64,000 bases of DNA from Bubalus kerabau (lineage: Eukaryota > Chordata > Mammalia > Artiodactyla > Bovidae), in the NCBI RefSeq assembly GCF_029407905.1, contig NC_073629.1:50638801-50702800 (forward strand), given 5' to 3'. This document shows positions 1-11,572 of the stretch, one piece after another. The notes under the pieces were generated by a model, which did not search any database, had not been told where the DNA came from, and worked only from the letters and a program-made list of their open reading frames with translations. Made by a program: the position numbers and the translations under genes. Each line of letters opens with the position of its first letter. Positions within the stretch are counted from its first letter, which is position 1.

Positions 1-358
1 TCTTTCCCAGCATCAGAGTCTTTTCCAATGAGTCAATTCTTCACATGATGTGGCCAAAGTATTGGAGTTTCAGCTTCAGCATCAGTCCTTCCAATGCACA
101 CCCAGGACTGATCTCCTTTAGGATGGCTGGTTGGATCTCCTTGCAGCTCAAGGGACTCTCAAGAGTCTTCTCCAACACCACAGTTCAAAAGCATCAATTC
201 ATTGGCATTCAACCTTCATTATGGTCCAACTCTTGCATCCATACATGGCTACTGGAAAAACCATAGCTTTAACTAGACAGACCTTTGTTGGCAAAGTAAT
301 GTCTCTGCTTTTTAATACACTGTCTAGGTTTGTCATAGCTTTTCTTCCAAGGAGTTTG
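1..358 (-). mobile_element. BovB (RTE) LINE 3' part, truncated by window edge
   Basis: Antisense to the 3' end of the BovB reverse-transcriptase ORF and tail. The same segment is seen in sense at about 55590-55930 (cross-match within the window). Degraded, non-coding. Confidence 0.85.
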
Positions 359-1149
359 ACCGTGTTCTATTTTGTGACCTCGATACTGTCAACAGGACCA
401 TCAAAGGAATTCCAAATGGTCACCACCTAAGATGTGCCCTACATCAACAGAGTGGGGTGGGGAGAGAGGATGTTGGGGAGGGACAGGTTCATATGAGGAG
501 GGAATCAGAGAAAAGAAAAGGACCAGATGTATGACCTCAGCCAATTTTCCAATTTGCTGTCCCAGCTGCTCTGCCTCTGGGGTACGGAGGTACCTCACTA
601 CTGATAATGCAGTACCACTGGCTGTAAATAATTTATTTAAAAAATAAACTGATAGACATAAGCTTGTCCTTATCATAACACCACTTTTACACATCCAAGG
701 GATTTTTAAAATTTTTATTGTAATGTTTCATTATGGCGTTTTCCCAGCATACACAAAAGTAGAGACAAAAGCATCACAAACCCCAGCTGTAATATTTATC
801 TTCATTTTAGTAACCAAAAGGTGTCTTGAGTGAAAGAGAAAGTTGTGGAATCACACCTCATACCCTGGGCTCGAACACCCCAGGCATTCACATGGGAGTA
901 AGTTATGCAATGTTAATGTCTAGCTGGAAAAAAGGTTGAGAACTCTTCCTCTTTCTGATCCACTTCCCCAGTTGCTCTCCCTTCTCTCTGGAGACTTGTA
1001 ATGACCCCGACCTCCCAGGGATTGGTTGAGCCTAAAAAATGGGTGGTGGGCTTGGAGCCTCACAAGAGGAGAGAACAGTTCCTCCTTGGCTCCTGCCTGA
1101 CCTCTGGTGCTTTGGGAAAATAGGGAAGGATCAGGATGAAGCTAGAGGC
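359..1149. other. Unassigned non-coding DNA
   Basis: No gene or recognised young repeat. Short open frames on both strands (about 70-100 codons) show no family resemblance. Confidence 0.5.
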
Positions 1150-1399
1150 AGATGCTGAAGCTGAAACTCCAATACTTTGGCCACCTGACGGAAAGAACTG
1201 ACTCATTTGAAAAGACCTTGATGCTGGGAAAGATTGAAGGTGGGAGGCGACGGGGATGACAGAGGATGAGATGGCGTCACCGACTCAATGAACATGTGTT
1301 TGAGTAAACTCCGGGAGTTGGTGATGGACAGGAAGGCCTGGCATGCTGCAGTTCAAGGGGTCGCAAAGAGTCAGACACGACTGAGCGACTGAACTGAGA
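1150..1399 (+). mobile_element. BovB LINE 3' end
   Basis: Matches the tail of the BovB copy at 55790-56040 in this window: starts gatgctgaagctgaaactcc and ends cgcaaagagtcagacacgac. 5'-truncated and non-coding. Confidence 0.88.
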
Positions 1400-1798
1400 G
1401 GCAGAGCTGAGAGCCTGATGGCTCAGGGCTGGACTGTGCTCTGGACCCTCAGCCAGCTTCCTGCAGCCACGTGCCTGCAGCCCCCTGCCTCCTCCACAAT
1501 GGCTTGTGTCCCTTTTGTAGAATGACTGCTGTTCAGATAAGGACGCTAAACAGCAGAGTAAAAGGGGCAGGGTAATTTGCCCCTGGGCTGTGTGGACCCC
1601 ACCCACAGGGGGTTTGTCACACTTGTCATCCCTGAAGTGTAAGGAGGCCATTTCCCACCCTCAGCAACAGCCGCAATGGAATGGGTGGGGCGTTCCCCCG
1701 GTGGTACTGTTCCTCCCAGACTCATCACTTTTCTAGCACATTTCTTCTGAGAAACTGTGATCACCGCTTCCCAACAGGGTATCCCCACAGCAACTCAG

Positions 1799-1941
1799 AC
1801 AGTTGTTGTTGCTGTTGTTGTTGAGTCGGATCCAGCTCTTTTTGACCCCGTGGACTGCAGCATGCCGGGTTTCCCTGTCCCTCACTGTCTCCTGGAGTTT
1901 ACTCAAACTCATGAATATAGAGTCAGTGATGCTATCTAATT
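1799..1941 (-). mobile_element. BovB LINE 3' tail fragment
   Basis: Begins with a (GTT)n-like tail followed by the antisense BovB terminus (gagtcggatccagctc...). About 140 bp, severely 5'-truncated. Confidence 0.75.
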
Positions 1942-1964
1942 CAGGCAGTGGGATCTGTGAAAAG

Positions 1965-2110
1965 AGGGTTGACGTGGAATTAGGCTAAATTTCAGTCCTG
2001 GCTCTATTATTTAATTGTCTTGGTGACTTTGGGCAAATTCCTGAACCTTAATACCCTTATTCTAAAAATGGAATGATGACATTTTACCCCAGAATGATTT
2101 TGAAACTCAC
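1965..2110 (+). repeat. MIR SINE remnant
   Basis: Core resembles MIR: cagtcctggctctattat, then gactttgggcaaattcctga and an A-rich end. Old and diverged. Confidence 0.6.
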
Positions 2111-2344
2111 CTAAATACTGTTAATTTTGTTTTCTTAACTGGACTGGCTGTAGGCCAAACTGTGAAGTGTTAATTCAGCACTTTTCAAGTTCTGGGTCTG
2201 AGCCCAGGTCCCTGCGTGTTCCCAACTCCTCCTTCTCCACTTACCTCTAAAGCACCAGATGCTGCCAGGCAGCCAATCAAGAAAACAGCCAATTAAATTA
2301 ACATACAGTAAAGGGCTGATCATTTAAGCTTAATAGAGGAAATA

Positions 2345-2560
2345 GTCTGTGTTTGTCCAGTACTTGCTAAATGCCTGGCACTAAACATATTTTGTGTAGT
2401 TCTCAAAGTGGTCTCCTGAGTTATGTGACGATCTCATTTCCATTTTACAAATGGAGAAAATCACCCAGAAGTAAGACACTTGCTAAGAATCACACAGTTA
2501 ATCAGCAGAAACTGGGATTCAGGTGTGTCTGCCTCTAAAAGCAGTGCTATTTATCTGTTT
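2345..2560 (-). repeat. MIR-like remnant
   Basis: Antisense MIR-type text: cattttacaaatggagaaaa, then cacacagttaatcagcag and a gggattcaggtgtg box. Confidence 0.5.
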
Positions 2561-2572
2561 ATTTATGTCATC

Positions 2573-2790
2573 TTTTTGAGGCACTATAATCTAGCGATTA
2601 AGAGCACGAAGTCTGAGCCAACTGGCGTGGGTTCAAAGCTCAACACCTTTATATACCTCTGTGTGACCCGGGCAAGGACTGAGTCCTTATCTGTAGAAAG
2701 GGTTAAGAAAGTGCCCTCTCACAGGATTATTGTAGAATTAAATTGGTGAATATACATAAAGCTGTTAGAACAATACTTGACACATAGTAG
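2573..2790 (+). repeat. MIR SINE
   Basis: Resembles nearly full-length MIR: tctagcgattaagagcacga, gtgggttcaaagctcaacac, gtgtgacccgggcaagga, then a tail region with acaatacttgacacatagta. Confidence 0.7.
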
Positions 2791-2794
2791 TGTA

Positions 2795-3002
2795 TGCATT
2801 AGTTGTTCAGTCCTGTCCAGACTCTTTGCAACCCCATGGACTGTAGCCCGCCAGGCTCCTAAATGGAATTACCTGTCCATGGAATTCTCCAGGCAAGAAT
2901 ACTGGAGTGGTAGCCATTCCCTTCTCCAGGGAATCTTCCTCACCCAAGGATTGAACCTGGGTCTCCTGTATTGCTGGTGGATTCACTGTCTGAGCCACCA
3001 GT
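2795..3002 (-). mobile_element. Bov-tA SINE
   Basis: Antisense tRNA-Glu-derived head (gattgaacctgggtctcctg ... gagccaccag) plus Bov-A body (ctccaggcaagaatactgga). Diverged by a short insertion near 2862. Confidence 0.9.
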
Positions 3003-3009
3003 AGAAATT

Positions 3010-3415
3010 ATTTTTAATTATGAAAGCAATCAGTGCTCATTGGAAAAAATGCAAACAGATTAGGATAGCATAAAGGAAAAAGCAAAGTTCCCTCTCACTT
3101 TTCTGTCCATTTAACCCCTCAGGATGATGGGGGGAAATTCTTCCAGATGTTTTATACATGTAGACACATAACCCCCACACAAATTCATTATTTTTATATT
3201 AATGAGGCAATTTGCTTTTTTCACTTAACATTTCACAGGTATCATTCTGTGTCAGTACCTATAGAATTACCTCATTCTTATCAGCTGCATAGTATAGGCA
3301 TGCTACAATTTAGGCGTTCCTCTGCAGATAACCATCTTATTTTGACTGCACATAATGCTGCTGTGAATAACTTCCTGAGCACAGATGAGTGAGTGTTTCT
3401 GCAGGACAGATCCCT
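3010..3415 (-). repeat. Old L1 (L1M-type) 3' remnant
   Basis: Resembles the antisense L1M motif of Alu-era elements: acctcattcttatcagctgc, atagtataggcatgctacaa, ataatgctgctgtgaataac. Highly diverged. Confidence 0.5.
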
Positions 3416-4263
3416 AGAAGCAGAGTCCCTTGGCAAAGTGCGCGTTTACAGCCTGGGTTCTATTAAGTCATCCATTAAGGATTAACATTGTTTTACAAAA
3501 AGAGCATGGCAGAGGTCAGTGCCTAACACAAAGGAATGAGCAACTAATGACAGAGTTTTAAGTGATAAGATTGCTAGGAAGATTTTTTTTTTAATAAGAT
3601 GGCAGATGTGAGTGTCTCAGCCATGTCTCACACACCATGCTCCTAGGCTGAAGCCCACTCATCTGGAGGGCCAACTTTGCTCTCAAAGGTTGAATGAGGA
3701 CATCCAAGTAAGTCAGGTTTTCCCATCAGCCTGACTTCTCCTGTGTAGGGGAGCTGGTAGGCTTCATACTCCCTTCATCTCTCTGACTGTCCGGGTTCCT
3801 TCTTCTGCACTAGAACAGTGCCGGCAGGGCTCACCTCTACTTGCCATTGGGCAGTCTGCAGCCTCTAAACTGAGCCCTTCCCGTTGTAACTCAAGAGGGC
3901 AGCCAGGTGGCCATTGCACCAGGTCTCACATACGTTTGTTTCCTCTTTCTTTGTTTCCACAGTAAAGCATTTCTTCTTCAAAACTCCTCTCCTTTATTTT
4001 CACCAGCATCTGTCCCCCAGTACTTTCCATCTCTCCCTTCTCTGTTTCTCCACAGCACAGGGAACCTCTATCACAGCCAGTCCTTCTCTCTGTACCTGTC
4101 CTGTATTCCCCTCAAGGACAGAAGTTCCTGTTGATGTACTCATCTGCATATCATGCTGAGTTGGTGATGATTTCCATATGGTAGGGCTCCATGAATTGGT
4201 CTTCTAAGTGACATTTTCAATAATAATAATAATACATGCTTACTTAAGAAAAAATGGAAAGTG
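3416..4263. other. Unassigned non-coding DNA
   Basis: No gene or clear repeat. Pyrimidine-rich at 3930-4130, which creates overlapping open frames without family resemblance. Confidence 0.5.
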
Positions 4264-4274
4264 GGAGCTATGTG

Positions 4275-4482
4275 TGTGTGTATTCAGTTGCTCAGTTGTG
4301 TCTGACTCTGTGACCCCATGGACTGTAGCTCAGCAGGCTCCTCTGTCTGTGGGATTTCCCAAGCAAGAATACTTAAGTGGGTTGCATTCCCTTCTCTAGG
4401 GGATCTTCCCAACCCAGAAATCAAATCTGCATCTTCTGCATTGCAGGCAAATTCTTTACCATCTGAACCACCAGGGAAGTCT
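4275..4482 (-). mobile_element. Bov-tA SINE with imperfect TSD
   Basis: Antisense head and body with a (TG)n start. Flanked by ggagctatgtg (4264-4274) and ggagctgtgt (4483-4492), an imperfect target-site duplication. Confidence 0.88.
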
Positions 4483-4492
4483 GGAGCTGTGT

Positions 4493-5007
4493 AAATAAGA
4501 ACATTAAAATCATCTGGAATTCCATAATTATCCACAGGCATTTTAGATAATTTTCTTCCAAATATTGCCTAAGTTGAGAAGCTAATTAATGCAAAACTTG
4601 TCATCAAATTAAGGAAGTCACTGGGGATGAGGGTCCAAGTTCCATGAACTGGTGGTTCAAATATGTGCCTTATATAGAAAATGAGCCTGTGTTATCAAGA
4701 ACTCCATCTGTTTTTCTCTCATTCATTCATTCAGTAAGTATTTATTGAGGATCTGTTGAACTGTAGTCCTCCTACAGTGACTTTTCTAGCTGATATGACT
4801 GGGCATTTATGGCCATCATATAGGCCTCTTGAAAGCTGAGTTGACTTCTCTGCTTGGAAGACTGGGATTCCCATGACACCAGGCCCATGGCTAGCTCTTC
4901 ATGGGCCAGGAGCCTAGAGGATAAGAATTCTGAAAATACCATAGCATTTTCTCCTCTGGTCTATGTCAGAGCTGCCCCTTCTTTGGGGCAGTGGTTTATA
5001 GTATAGT
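4493..5007. other. Unassigned non-coding DNA
   Basis: Nothing recognised apart from short AT-rich text and a cattcattcattcagtaag run near 4720. Confidence 0.45.
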
Positions 5008-5018
5008 AACCTCAGGGA

Positions 5019-5296
5019 GAAGGCAATGGCAACCCACTCCAGTACTCTTGCCTGGAAAATCCCATGGACGGAGGAGCCTGGTGGGCTGCAGTCCACAGGG
5101 TCGCTGAGAGTCGGACACGACTGAGCGACTTCACTTTCACTTTTTGCTTTCATGCATTGGAGAAGGAAATGGCAACCCACTCCAGTGTTCTTGCCTGGAG
5201 AATCCCAGGGACGGGGGAGCCTGGTGGGCTGCCGTCTCAGGGGTAGCACACAGTCGGACACGACTGAAGCGACTTAGCAGCAGCAGCAGCAGCAGC
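5019..5296 (+). mobile_element. Bov-A2 dimeric SINE with (CAG)n tail
   Basis: Two Bov-A monomers joined by the ttcactttcactttttgctt linker, ending in a (CAG)n tail of about 6 units. Flanked by an 11-bp perfect TSD, aacctcaggga, at 5008-5018 and 5297-5307. A fairly young insertion; the triplet tail is likely polymorphic. Confidence 0.95.
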
Positions 5297-5307
5297 AACC
5301 TCAGGGA

Positions 5308-5862
5308 ATTCTCAGTTTCTCTGTCTGTGATTGTTCAAGTTCAGATCTTCTGTATGACCTTTATCAGTGATGGCCTAAGCATCTGTTGTTCCTTACTTGT
5401 TACCATGTAGAGCTGAGTAAAGCTTAAATTTTAGGAGTTATTCTTCCTTTAAGTGTATTTTGCCCAATGCCTGCTCCAGCTACCTGTTAACTAATGATGT
5501 TACGGGGTGAGGCTCAACAAATTACTTTGTGGCAGGTGGTGATCAAGGCCTGGGTAAGTGCTCCCTGACAAAGCCTTGTGCATTGCCCGAAGTCATCAGC
5601 TCCATTTCATTGGTTATGTTGTCCTTTCATATGTCTCTTTGGTTAAAGCAGCCCAGGGTTTTGCTGTCTAAACATTAATGTGGAAGCTGACTGTACACTT
5701 AAAGAAGTTTGAATCCTCAAATTGTCTATAGCACAGCCCACATCCATGACATTACATTATTTAGCTTTAGGGAGCTTTATGATGTAATACCAAAGACGAA
5801 AGGACGAAGGGTCTAAAGGCCTGGAGCTCATTCATTCATTCAATAAATATCTCCTGCCTGCC
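5308..5862. other. Unassigned non-coding DNA
   Basis: No gene or clear repeat, apart from a cattcattcattcaataaat run at 5830-5848 that resembles an L2/MIR-type end. Confidence 0.45.
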
Positions 5863-5869
5863 AATTATG

Positions 5870-6082
5870 GGCTTCCCTAAGTGGCTCAGCGGTAAAGAAT
5901 CTGCCTACAAGACAGGAGACCCAGGTTCGATCCCTGGGTCAGGAAGATCCCCTGGAGAAGGGAATGGCAACCCACTTCAGTATTCTTGCCTGGAGAATTC
6001 CATGGACAGAAGAGCCTGGTGGACTACCATCCGTGGGGTCACGAAGAGTCGGATACAACTAAGCGACTAATACACACAGACA
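5870..6082 (+). mobile_element. Bov-tA SINE
   Basis: Complete tRNA-like head with an intact B-box-like ggttcgatccc, Bov-A body and short ACAC tail. TSD aattatg at 5863-5869 and 6083-6089. Confidence 0.93.
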
Positions 6083-6559
6083 AATTATGTGCTCCAAACT
6101 AGGACCAAAGTAAAAGCAAAACCAGGCATAGATCTTAGAGACTATAGAGCAACAGATGTTAAACAAAAATAAACGTGTAATTATGAACTGTGACAAATTC
6201 TGGGAAGGAAAGAAGACTGTAAGACACACATAATCTAGGAATCTGCCCTGCTTTGGGTTTCAGAGAAGGTTTCTCAGAGAATAGAACATATGAACTGGTT
6301 ATTTGATTTCATGGGGCCTCAGTCTTCTCATCAGTAACGTGGGGATAATACTACCCCCTTTGGCTCAGAGACATTGAGGGAAGAGTGATGTATGTCAAAG
6401 ATTGAAAAATGCTCAGTGTCCCTGTGAGTAAGCGTGTTGCTCTCCAGTCAGAGGCAGCTGGTCCCCGGCTTCTCTATATCTGTCATCAAGCCAGGCATTA
6501 CTCAGGCGCTCAGCCTGCAGACCTTTGATCATTGTTCTTCACTCTGCCAGGCAGCTGGG

Positions 6560-6745
6560 GTCGGATAGACCTGGGGTTAGCCTAGGTTCTTCCACTTATA
6601 TCTAGAGTGAATTTGGGTTAAGTCACTTAACTTCTTCACTTTTCTCATTTGTGAAATAGGGGCAATAATAGTACCAATTCACAGCTTAAATTCTGTAAAG
6701 CACTTAGCATAGTGCTTGGGTTGTAGTTACTCCTAAAACAGTTGT
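6560..6745 (+). repeat. MIR SINE
   Basis: Resembles MIR: gtgaatttgggttaagtcac, ttctcatttgtgaaataggg, gtaaagcacttagcatagtg. Confidence 0.65.
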
Positions 6746-7019
6746 ACCTACTGTTACTGTCATTGTTATCATTGCTGATTATTAACTCTTGCCAATTATT
6801 TGTTGGTAATAACTTTGGCCCTTAACTTTCATTTCCACTGTCATCAGCCAGGTCAAAACTCTTGTTGTGTGACAATTGGCTGTTGCCATGGACTTCTAAT
6901 TAGTGTCCCACCGTGGCTCTCACTTCTCTAGTTCATTTCATATGGCTTCCTAAAATAACGTTGCTTTACATATATCAATTTTTTCTTTAATATCATCATT
7001 GAAAAAATATTCACAGTTC

Positions 7020-7840
7020 ATACCACAAAGAACTGATATAGAAGGGTGTCCTATAAAAATAATAAAAAGACCTACAAATGGATAGAAAAATGAAAGTGTG
7101 GATTCCAAAAAGGAAAAACAAGTAGCTACTCAACATGAGTACTTATTATGAGACCTGAAAATTTAAATTGCACTAAAATTCACATTTTACTTATCAGATT
7201 GGCAAAAATTCAAAAATTAATACCTTCTGAAAAGGATGTGGAGAAATAGACATTTTCTTATATTGCTGGGGTGTATAAACTCGTATAATCCCTGTGGAAG
7301 GCAACTTGGTATCACTTATCAACATTACAAAAGCACATACCTTTTGACTTGCAATTTTACCTCTGGAAACTTATCTTAGAGATATACATATCGATACTAT
7401 ATATAAAAGATTATTCATTGCGGTATTGTTTGTAATAGGAAAGGACTGGAAACAAGCTAAATGTCCATCAACACAGCATTTATTGAATAAAGTATAGTAC
7501 AATACATCTCTTCAAAAGGATACCATGCACTAGTATGGGGAAATCTGCAAGATATATTAAGTGAAAAAAGAGAAGTGTAGAACTATGGATATAGTATGTT
7601 ACTTTTTGTGTAGGAGTGAGGAATAATACACACACTTAGAGAAACTGGGTCAGACACACATTTTAAAAGCAGTTGTTACCTATGGTGGGAGGGGGACTGG
7701 CTGATGGGAGAAAGAGTTAAGAAGGGAACTTTTCACTGCATACCATTTCATGTATATATATAATGGTGTGTGTGAGATTACATATATATACACAGATATA
7801 TGTGTGTGTATATATATAAAATTTGTGTAACAAGAATCAT
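7020..7840 (+). repeat. L1M-type LINE 3' end with TA/TG-rich tail
   Basis: Sense-strand L1 text: gaaaaggatgtggagaaata, ggaaacaagctaaatgtcca, then a degraded 3' UTR. A (TA)n/(TG)n tract lies at 7750-7825. No coding potential remains. Confidence 0.7.
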
Positions 7841-7954
7841 ATTACCTAATCAAAAGGTTATATTAAAAATACTCCCATTACTCATTCATTAATGTATTGA
7901 GCACCCACTACATGCTAGGCACTGGAGATACAAATGTGAAAGTAGTTGTGATGT

Positions 7955-8075
7955 GATGGAAAGACCACTGAACTTGAAGTTAAAATATCTGATTCAAATC
8001 CTGACTTTGTTTCTCACTAGCTATGGCTCAGCGCATAGTAGACACACATCAAATGTTTGTTGAATGAATTTACGG
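7955..8075 (+). repeat. MIR fragment
   Basis: aaagaccactgaacttgaag, caaatcctgactttgtttct and tgttgaatgaat match MIR start, middle and end; the middle is deleted. Confidence 0.5.
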
Positions 8076-8116
8076 TTGAAACTACTTAATCTTTCTGAGT
8101 CTGCTTCCCTCTGTAT

Positions 8117-8256
8117 GGTGGTGGTGGTGGTGGTGGTTTGGTCACTAAGTCGTGTCGGACTCTTGCGACCCCATGGACTGTAGCCTGCCAGGCTCCTCTG
8201 TCCATGGCATTCTCCAGGCAAGAACACTGGCGTGGGTTGCCATTTCCTTCTCCATT
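8117..8256 (-). mobile_element. Bov-A monomer SINE with (GGT)n
   Basis: (GGT)8-like run at 8117-8140, then one antisense Bov-A unit (cgtgtcggactcttgcgacc to ccatttccttctccat). Monomeric with a triplet tail. Confidence 0.85.
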
Positions 8257-8915
8257 CCTTCCATATAAATATTATCTAATGATTTAATGTTATCTAATGA
8301 TAGAGATGCCTCCTATGTCACAGAGGTATTATGATCGGATGTGTCATCAGACCTAGTAATAGTTGAAGAGAACCATCATATGCTAGGCACTTTCACATGT
8401 ATTATTTCCTTGAGTCCTAGCATTTATTTGCTCATTCACTCCTGAAGAAATAGCGGGTCTGGGAGGAACAGTGACTTGCCTACGGCCTCTTGGGTGTGAG
8501 TTGTCTTCTAGTCTTTGTTACTACCTTGTCATGATGCTTCATTAGTAGAATTTTTACCCAATGTAGGTGCTCAGGGAATTTTGAAAATCAAGAAAAACCA
8601 AAGTTTTACCACTGTTCTCAGTGACACTTCAGAGTAGCAGAAACTCAGTAAATGCAGTTCTAATAATTCAGTTTAGAAGTATACCAGCTGGTCTGTTTGA
8701 CATTCACTGCACTAAATACTTTGGGAAAATCTAACAAAAATTAAAATTTATGCTTCTAATGAGGTAGGAAAGATAAAGACTAACCCACAAAAACACTCAT
8801 AAGGAAAAGATAGAAATGATTCTTGAAGATGCTGCACTTAGAATTTTGCAGATTCACCAATGGCTTGTCCTCAAAGGAATGAAAATGCTATAAAATATAT
8901 CAACATGGCACAATT
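8257..8915. other. Unassigned non-coding DNA
   Basis: AT-rich, no gene. A cttgcctacggcctcttgg stretch near 8475 hints at a faint MIR remnant. Confidence 0.4.
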
Positions 8916-9780
8916 TAAAAAACATTTTTATTGGAAGAAAACATATGGACAGAGCAGTGTACAAATCAATTTTTATAAAATGAGAGATAGTTGATTTTTA
9001 TTAAATAGGACATGTCTATGCAACCAGCACTTGGATCAACAGAGGGAATATTACCAGCACCTAGAGCACCTCTGGGTTCCCCTTCTATCACTATACACCC
9101 TCAAGATAACCACTGTCTTCACCCTTAACATCATAAATAAATTCTGTTTTTGAAGTTTACATATACCCATTTGTGTCTAGTTTCTTTTACTCAACATCAC
9201 ATACTAAGAGTCATGCATCTTGTTGAGTGTAGACACAGTTCATTCATCCTTATAGGATTCCATAGTTTCTCTCTCTTCTATTAATGGACATTTGAGTTGT
9301 TTCTCTTGGGCTCTTATAAAGAGAAATGCTATAAACATTTTTAAACATGTCTTTTGATGAATATTGTATTATCTCTGTTGGGTATATAACTAAGGAAGGA
9401 GCTAGGTCAAACACTTATGTAGAAGATAATGCCAAACAGGTCTCTAAAATGTTATACAAAGTTCTCTAATTTTAGGTATTCTGGTGGGTGTGAAGGGAGA
9501 TCACAGCGCAACCTCAACTTGCATTTCTGAGATAAGCTGAGAACCTTTTCGTATGTTTTTTGACTTTTTGAGAAATAACTGTTTATCCCCACTTGCAAAA
9601 TGCCTGTTGAAATATTCTGCTTATTTTCAGCTGTGTTTTTCTGCCTTTTTCTTGCTGATCTGTTAATGTCCTTTATATATCCTATGTAAATCGTTTTTTG
9701 GATATGTATGTTGCAATTATCTTTTCTCTGTGGCTTGATTTTTCACTAATGGTGTCTTAGAATAAACAGGAGTTGTTAAT

Positions 9781-10104
9781 ATTTAAATTAATTATTTATT
9801 TTATTTTTGGTTGCTCTGGGTCTTTGTTGCTGCACGGGATTTCTCTCATTGCAGCGAGCAGGGGCTACTCTCCAGCTGCAGTGCGGGCTTTTCACTGACT
9901 GGCTTCTCTTGTTGCGGAGCAAGGGCTCTAGGGCTTATGGGCTTTAGTAGATGGGGCCCTCAGGCTCTAGAACACAAGCTCAAAAATTGTGGCACAAGGG
10001 CTTGGTTCCTCCCTGGCATGTGGGATCCTCTAAGGTCGGGGATCCAACCAGTGTATCCTGCATTAGCAGGTGTATTCTTTACCACTGAGCCACCAGGGAA
10101 GCCC
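9781..10104 (-). mobile_element. CHR-2-type SINE
   Basis: Antisense CHR-2: ggcttctcttgttgcggagc, gctctagaacacaagctcaa, then tRNA-like head ending gccaccagggaagccc. TSD aggagttgttaat (9768-9780) and aggagttcttaat (10105-10117), one mismatch. Inserted in L1M. Confidence 0.85.
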
Positions 10105-10157
10105 AGGAGTTCTTAATTTTAATGTTATCTAATGATCAGGTGTTTTTTTCCCCTCCT

Positions 10158-10413
10158 TATGGCACCCCACTCCAGTACTCTTGCCTGGAAAATCCCATGG
10201 ATGGAGGAGACTTGGTAGGCTGCAGGCCATAGGGTCGCTAAGAGTTGGAAACGATTGAGCGACTTCACTTTCACTTTTCACTTAAATGCATTGGAGAAGG
10301 AAATGGCAACCCACTCCAGTGTTCTTGCCTGGAGAATCCCAGGGATGGGGGAGCCTGGTGGGCTGCCGTCTATGGGTTCGCACAGAGTCGGACACGACTG
10401 AAGCGACTTAGCA
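10158..10413 (+). mobile_element. Bov-A2 dimeric SINE, slightly 5'-truncated
   Basis: Two Bov-A units around the linker ttcactttcacttttcactt; the usual first bases are missing and the (GCA)n tail is nearly absent. Inserted in L1M. Confidence 0.9.
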
Positions 10414-10568
10414 ATATGGTTAGTACTGTGAGTGTTTAGGAAGTCTTTGCCTACCGTAAGGTCATGAAAAAAATTGCTTTTATATTTACTTTGGATGCTT
10501 TTATTGTTTTATCTTTCACAGTTAGATTTAAAATCCATCTGGAATTGATTTTTTGGTATAGAATAAGG

Positions 10569-10700
10569 AAGGAGAACGCAATGGCAACCCACTCCAGTAT
10601 TCTTGCCTGGAGAATCCCATGGGCAGAGGAGCCTGGCAGGCTACAGTCCACGGGATGGCAAGAGTCGGACACGACTTAGTGACTAAACCACCACCACCAC
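10569..10700 (+). mobile_element. Bov-A monomer SINE with (ACC)n tail
   Basis: One Bov-A unit (ggagaacgcaatggcaaccc to cacgacttagtgactaaa) followed by (CCA)5. Inserted in L1M. Confidence 0.88.
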
Positions 10701-10877
10701 CAAGGTAGAGGTCAAGATTCTTCTTTTTTTCTCCATGTGGCTTTTCAGTTGATCAAGCATCATTTACTGAAAAGATCACCCTTTCCCCAGTGCATCACAT
10801 CAGCATCTTCTATGTAAATCAAGTGACCTTATAATGTAGATCTGTTTATGGACTCTATTCTATTGTCTATCCTTGCT

Positions 10878-11120
10878 GCTGCTGCTAAGTCGCTTCAGTG
10901 GTGTCCGACTCTGTGCGACCCCAAAGATGGCAGCCCACCAAGCTCCGCCTTCCCTGGGATTCTTCAGGCAAGAACGCTGGAGTGGGTTGCCATTTCTTTC
11001 TCCACTGCAGGAAAGCGAAAAGTGAAAGTGAAGTCTTCGTGACCCATGGACTGCAGCCTACCAGGCTCCTCCGTCCATGGGATTTCAAGAGTACTGGAGT
11101 GGGGTGCCATTGCCTTCTCC
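10878..11120 (-). mobile_element. Bov-A2 dimeric SINE with 13-bp TSD
   Basis: Antisense dimer with a (GCT)n start. Flanked by a perfect 13-bp duplication gtctatccttgct at 10865-10877 and 11121-11133. Inserted in L1M. Confidence 0.95.
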
Positions 11121-11175
11121 GTCTATCCTTGCTACCAATTAATATTTCTATAGCTTTATAACAGGTCTTGATAAC

Positions 11176-11529
11176 TGGTAGTCCTCCACTAGGCTCTAAT
11201 TTTTTACCCTCCCAAGCCATCTAATACCAGAGTGCAGCTTCCACTTCCCACTTGGCTGTTAATATCTTCAGATGGGTGTAATTGATTTGCTTGTTCCAAG
11301 GGCTTGGTCATTTGTGGTTACCTGGGTCTTTATCCCATCAAAACCCCTTTAAACAAAGCCAGCCAGGTGTCGGCAGACAAGCAAATCAGATCTGTTGGGT
11401 AATTAAATTACGCGGGGAGGTGAGAGATGGATAAAGTGAGGATGTCTCCCCTGGGGGTAGAGTGACAAGGTGGTCGATCTACATACACCTGAGGACTGGC
11501 TTCTCAGGAGGTACGAGGAGAGCCAAACT
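11176..11529. promoter_or_regulatory. Upstream flank of the CpG island
   Basis: About 350 bp free of recognised repeats next to the promoter. AT-rich core ggtaattaaattacgcgg at 11399-11416 could bind homeodomain factors. No TATA box is recognised. Proximal promoter role is inference. Confidence 0.35.
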
Positions 11530-11572
11530 AAAATGCGGGTAGAGGAGGGCTACGCGAGGTCAGCGCATGTAA

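Larger units (their letters stand above)
8916..11175 (-). repeat. Old L1M LINE split by four SINEs
   Basis: Antisense L1 text continues across four insertions: 8916-9780, then about 10118-10157, 10414-10568, 10701-10877 and 11121-11175. Diagnostic pieces are attctggtgggtgtgaaggg, tcatgaaaaaaattgctttt, gttgatcaagcatcatttac and ttatggactctattctattg. Long decayed. Confidence 0.7.

Noticed and set aside
5064..5246. Recurring 60-90 codon frames with a GGAWWAAVHG motif at many sites
   Set aside because: These are translations of Bov-A/Bov-tA SINE copies, not a protein family.
5870..5950. tRNA genes in SINE heads
   Set aside because: The heads keep a B-box-like motif but lack a foldable full tRNA cloverleaf; they belong to tRNA-derived SINEs.
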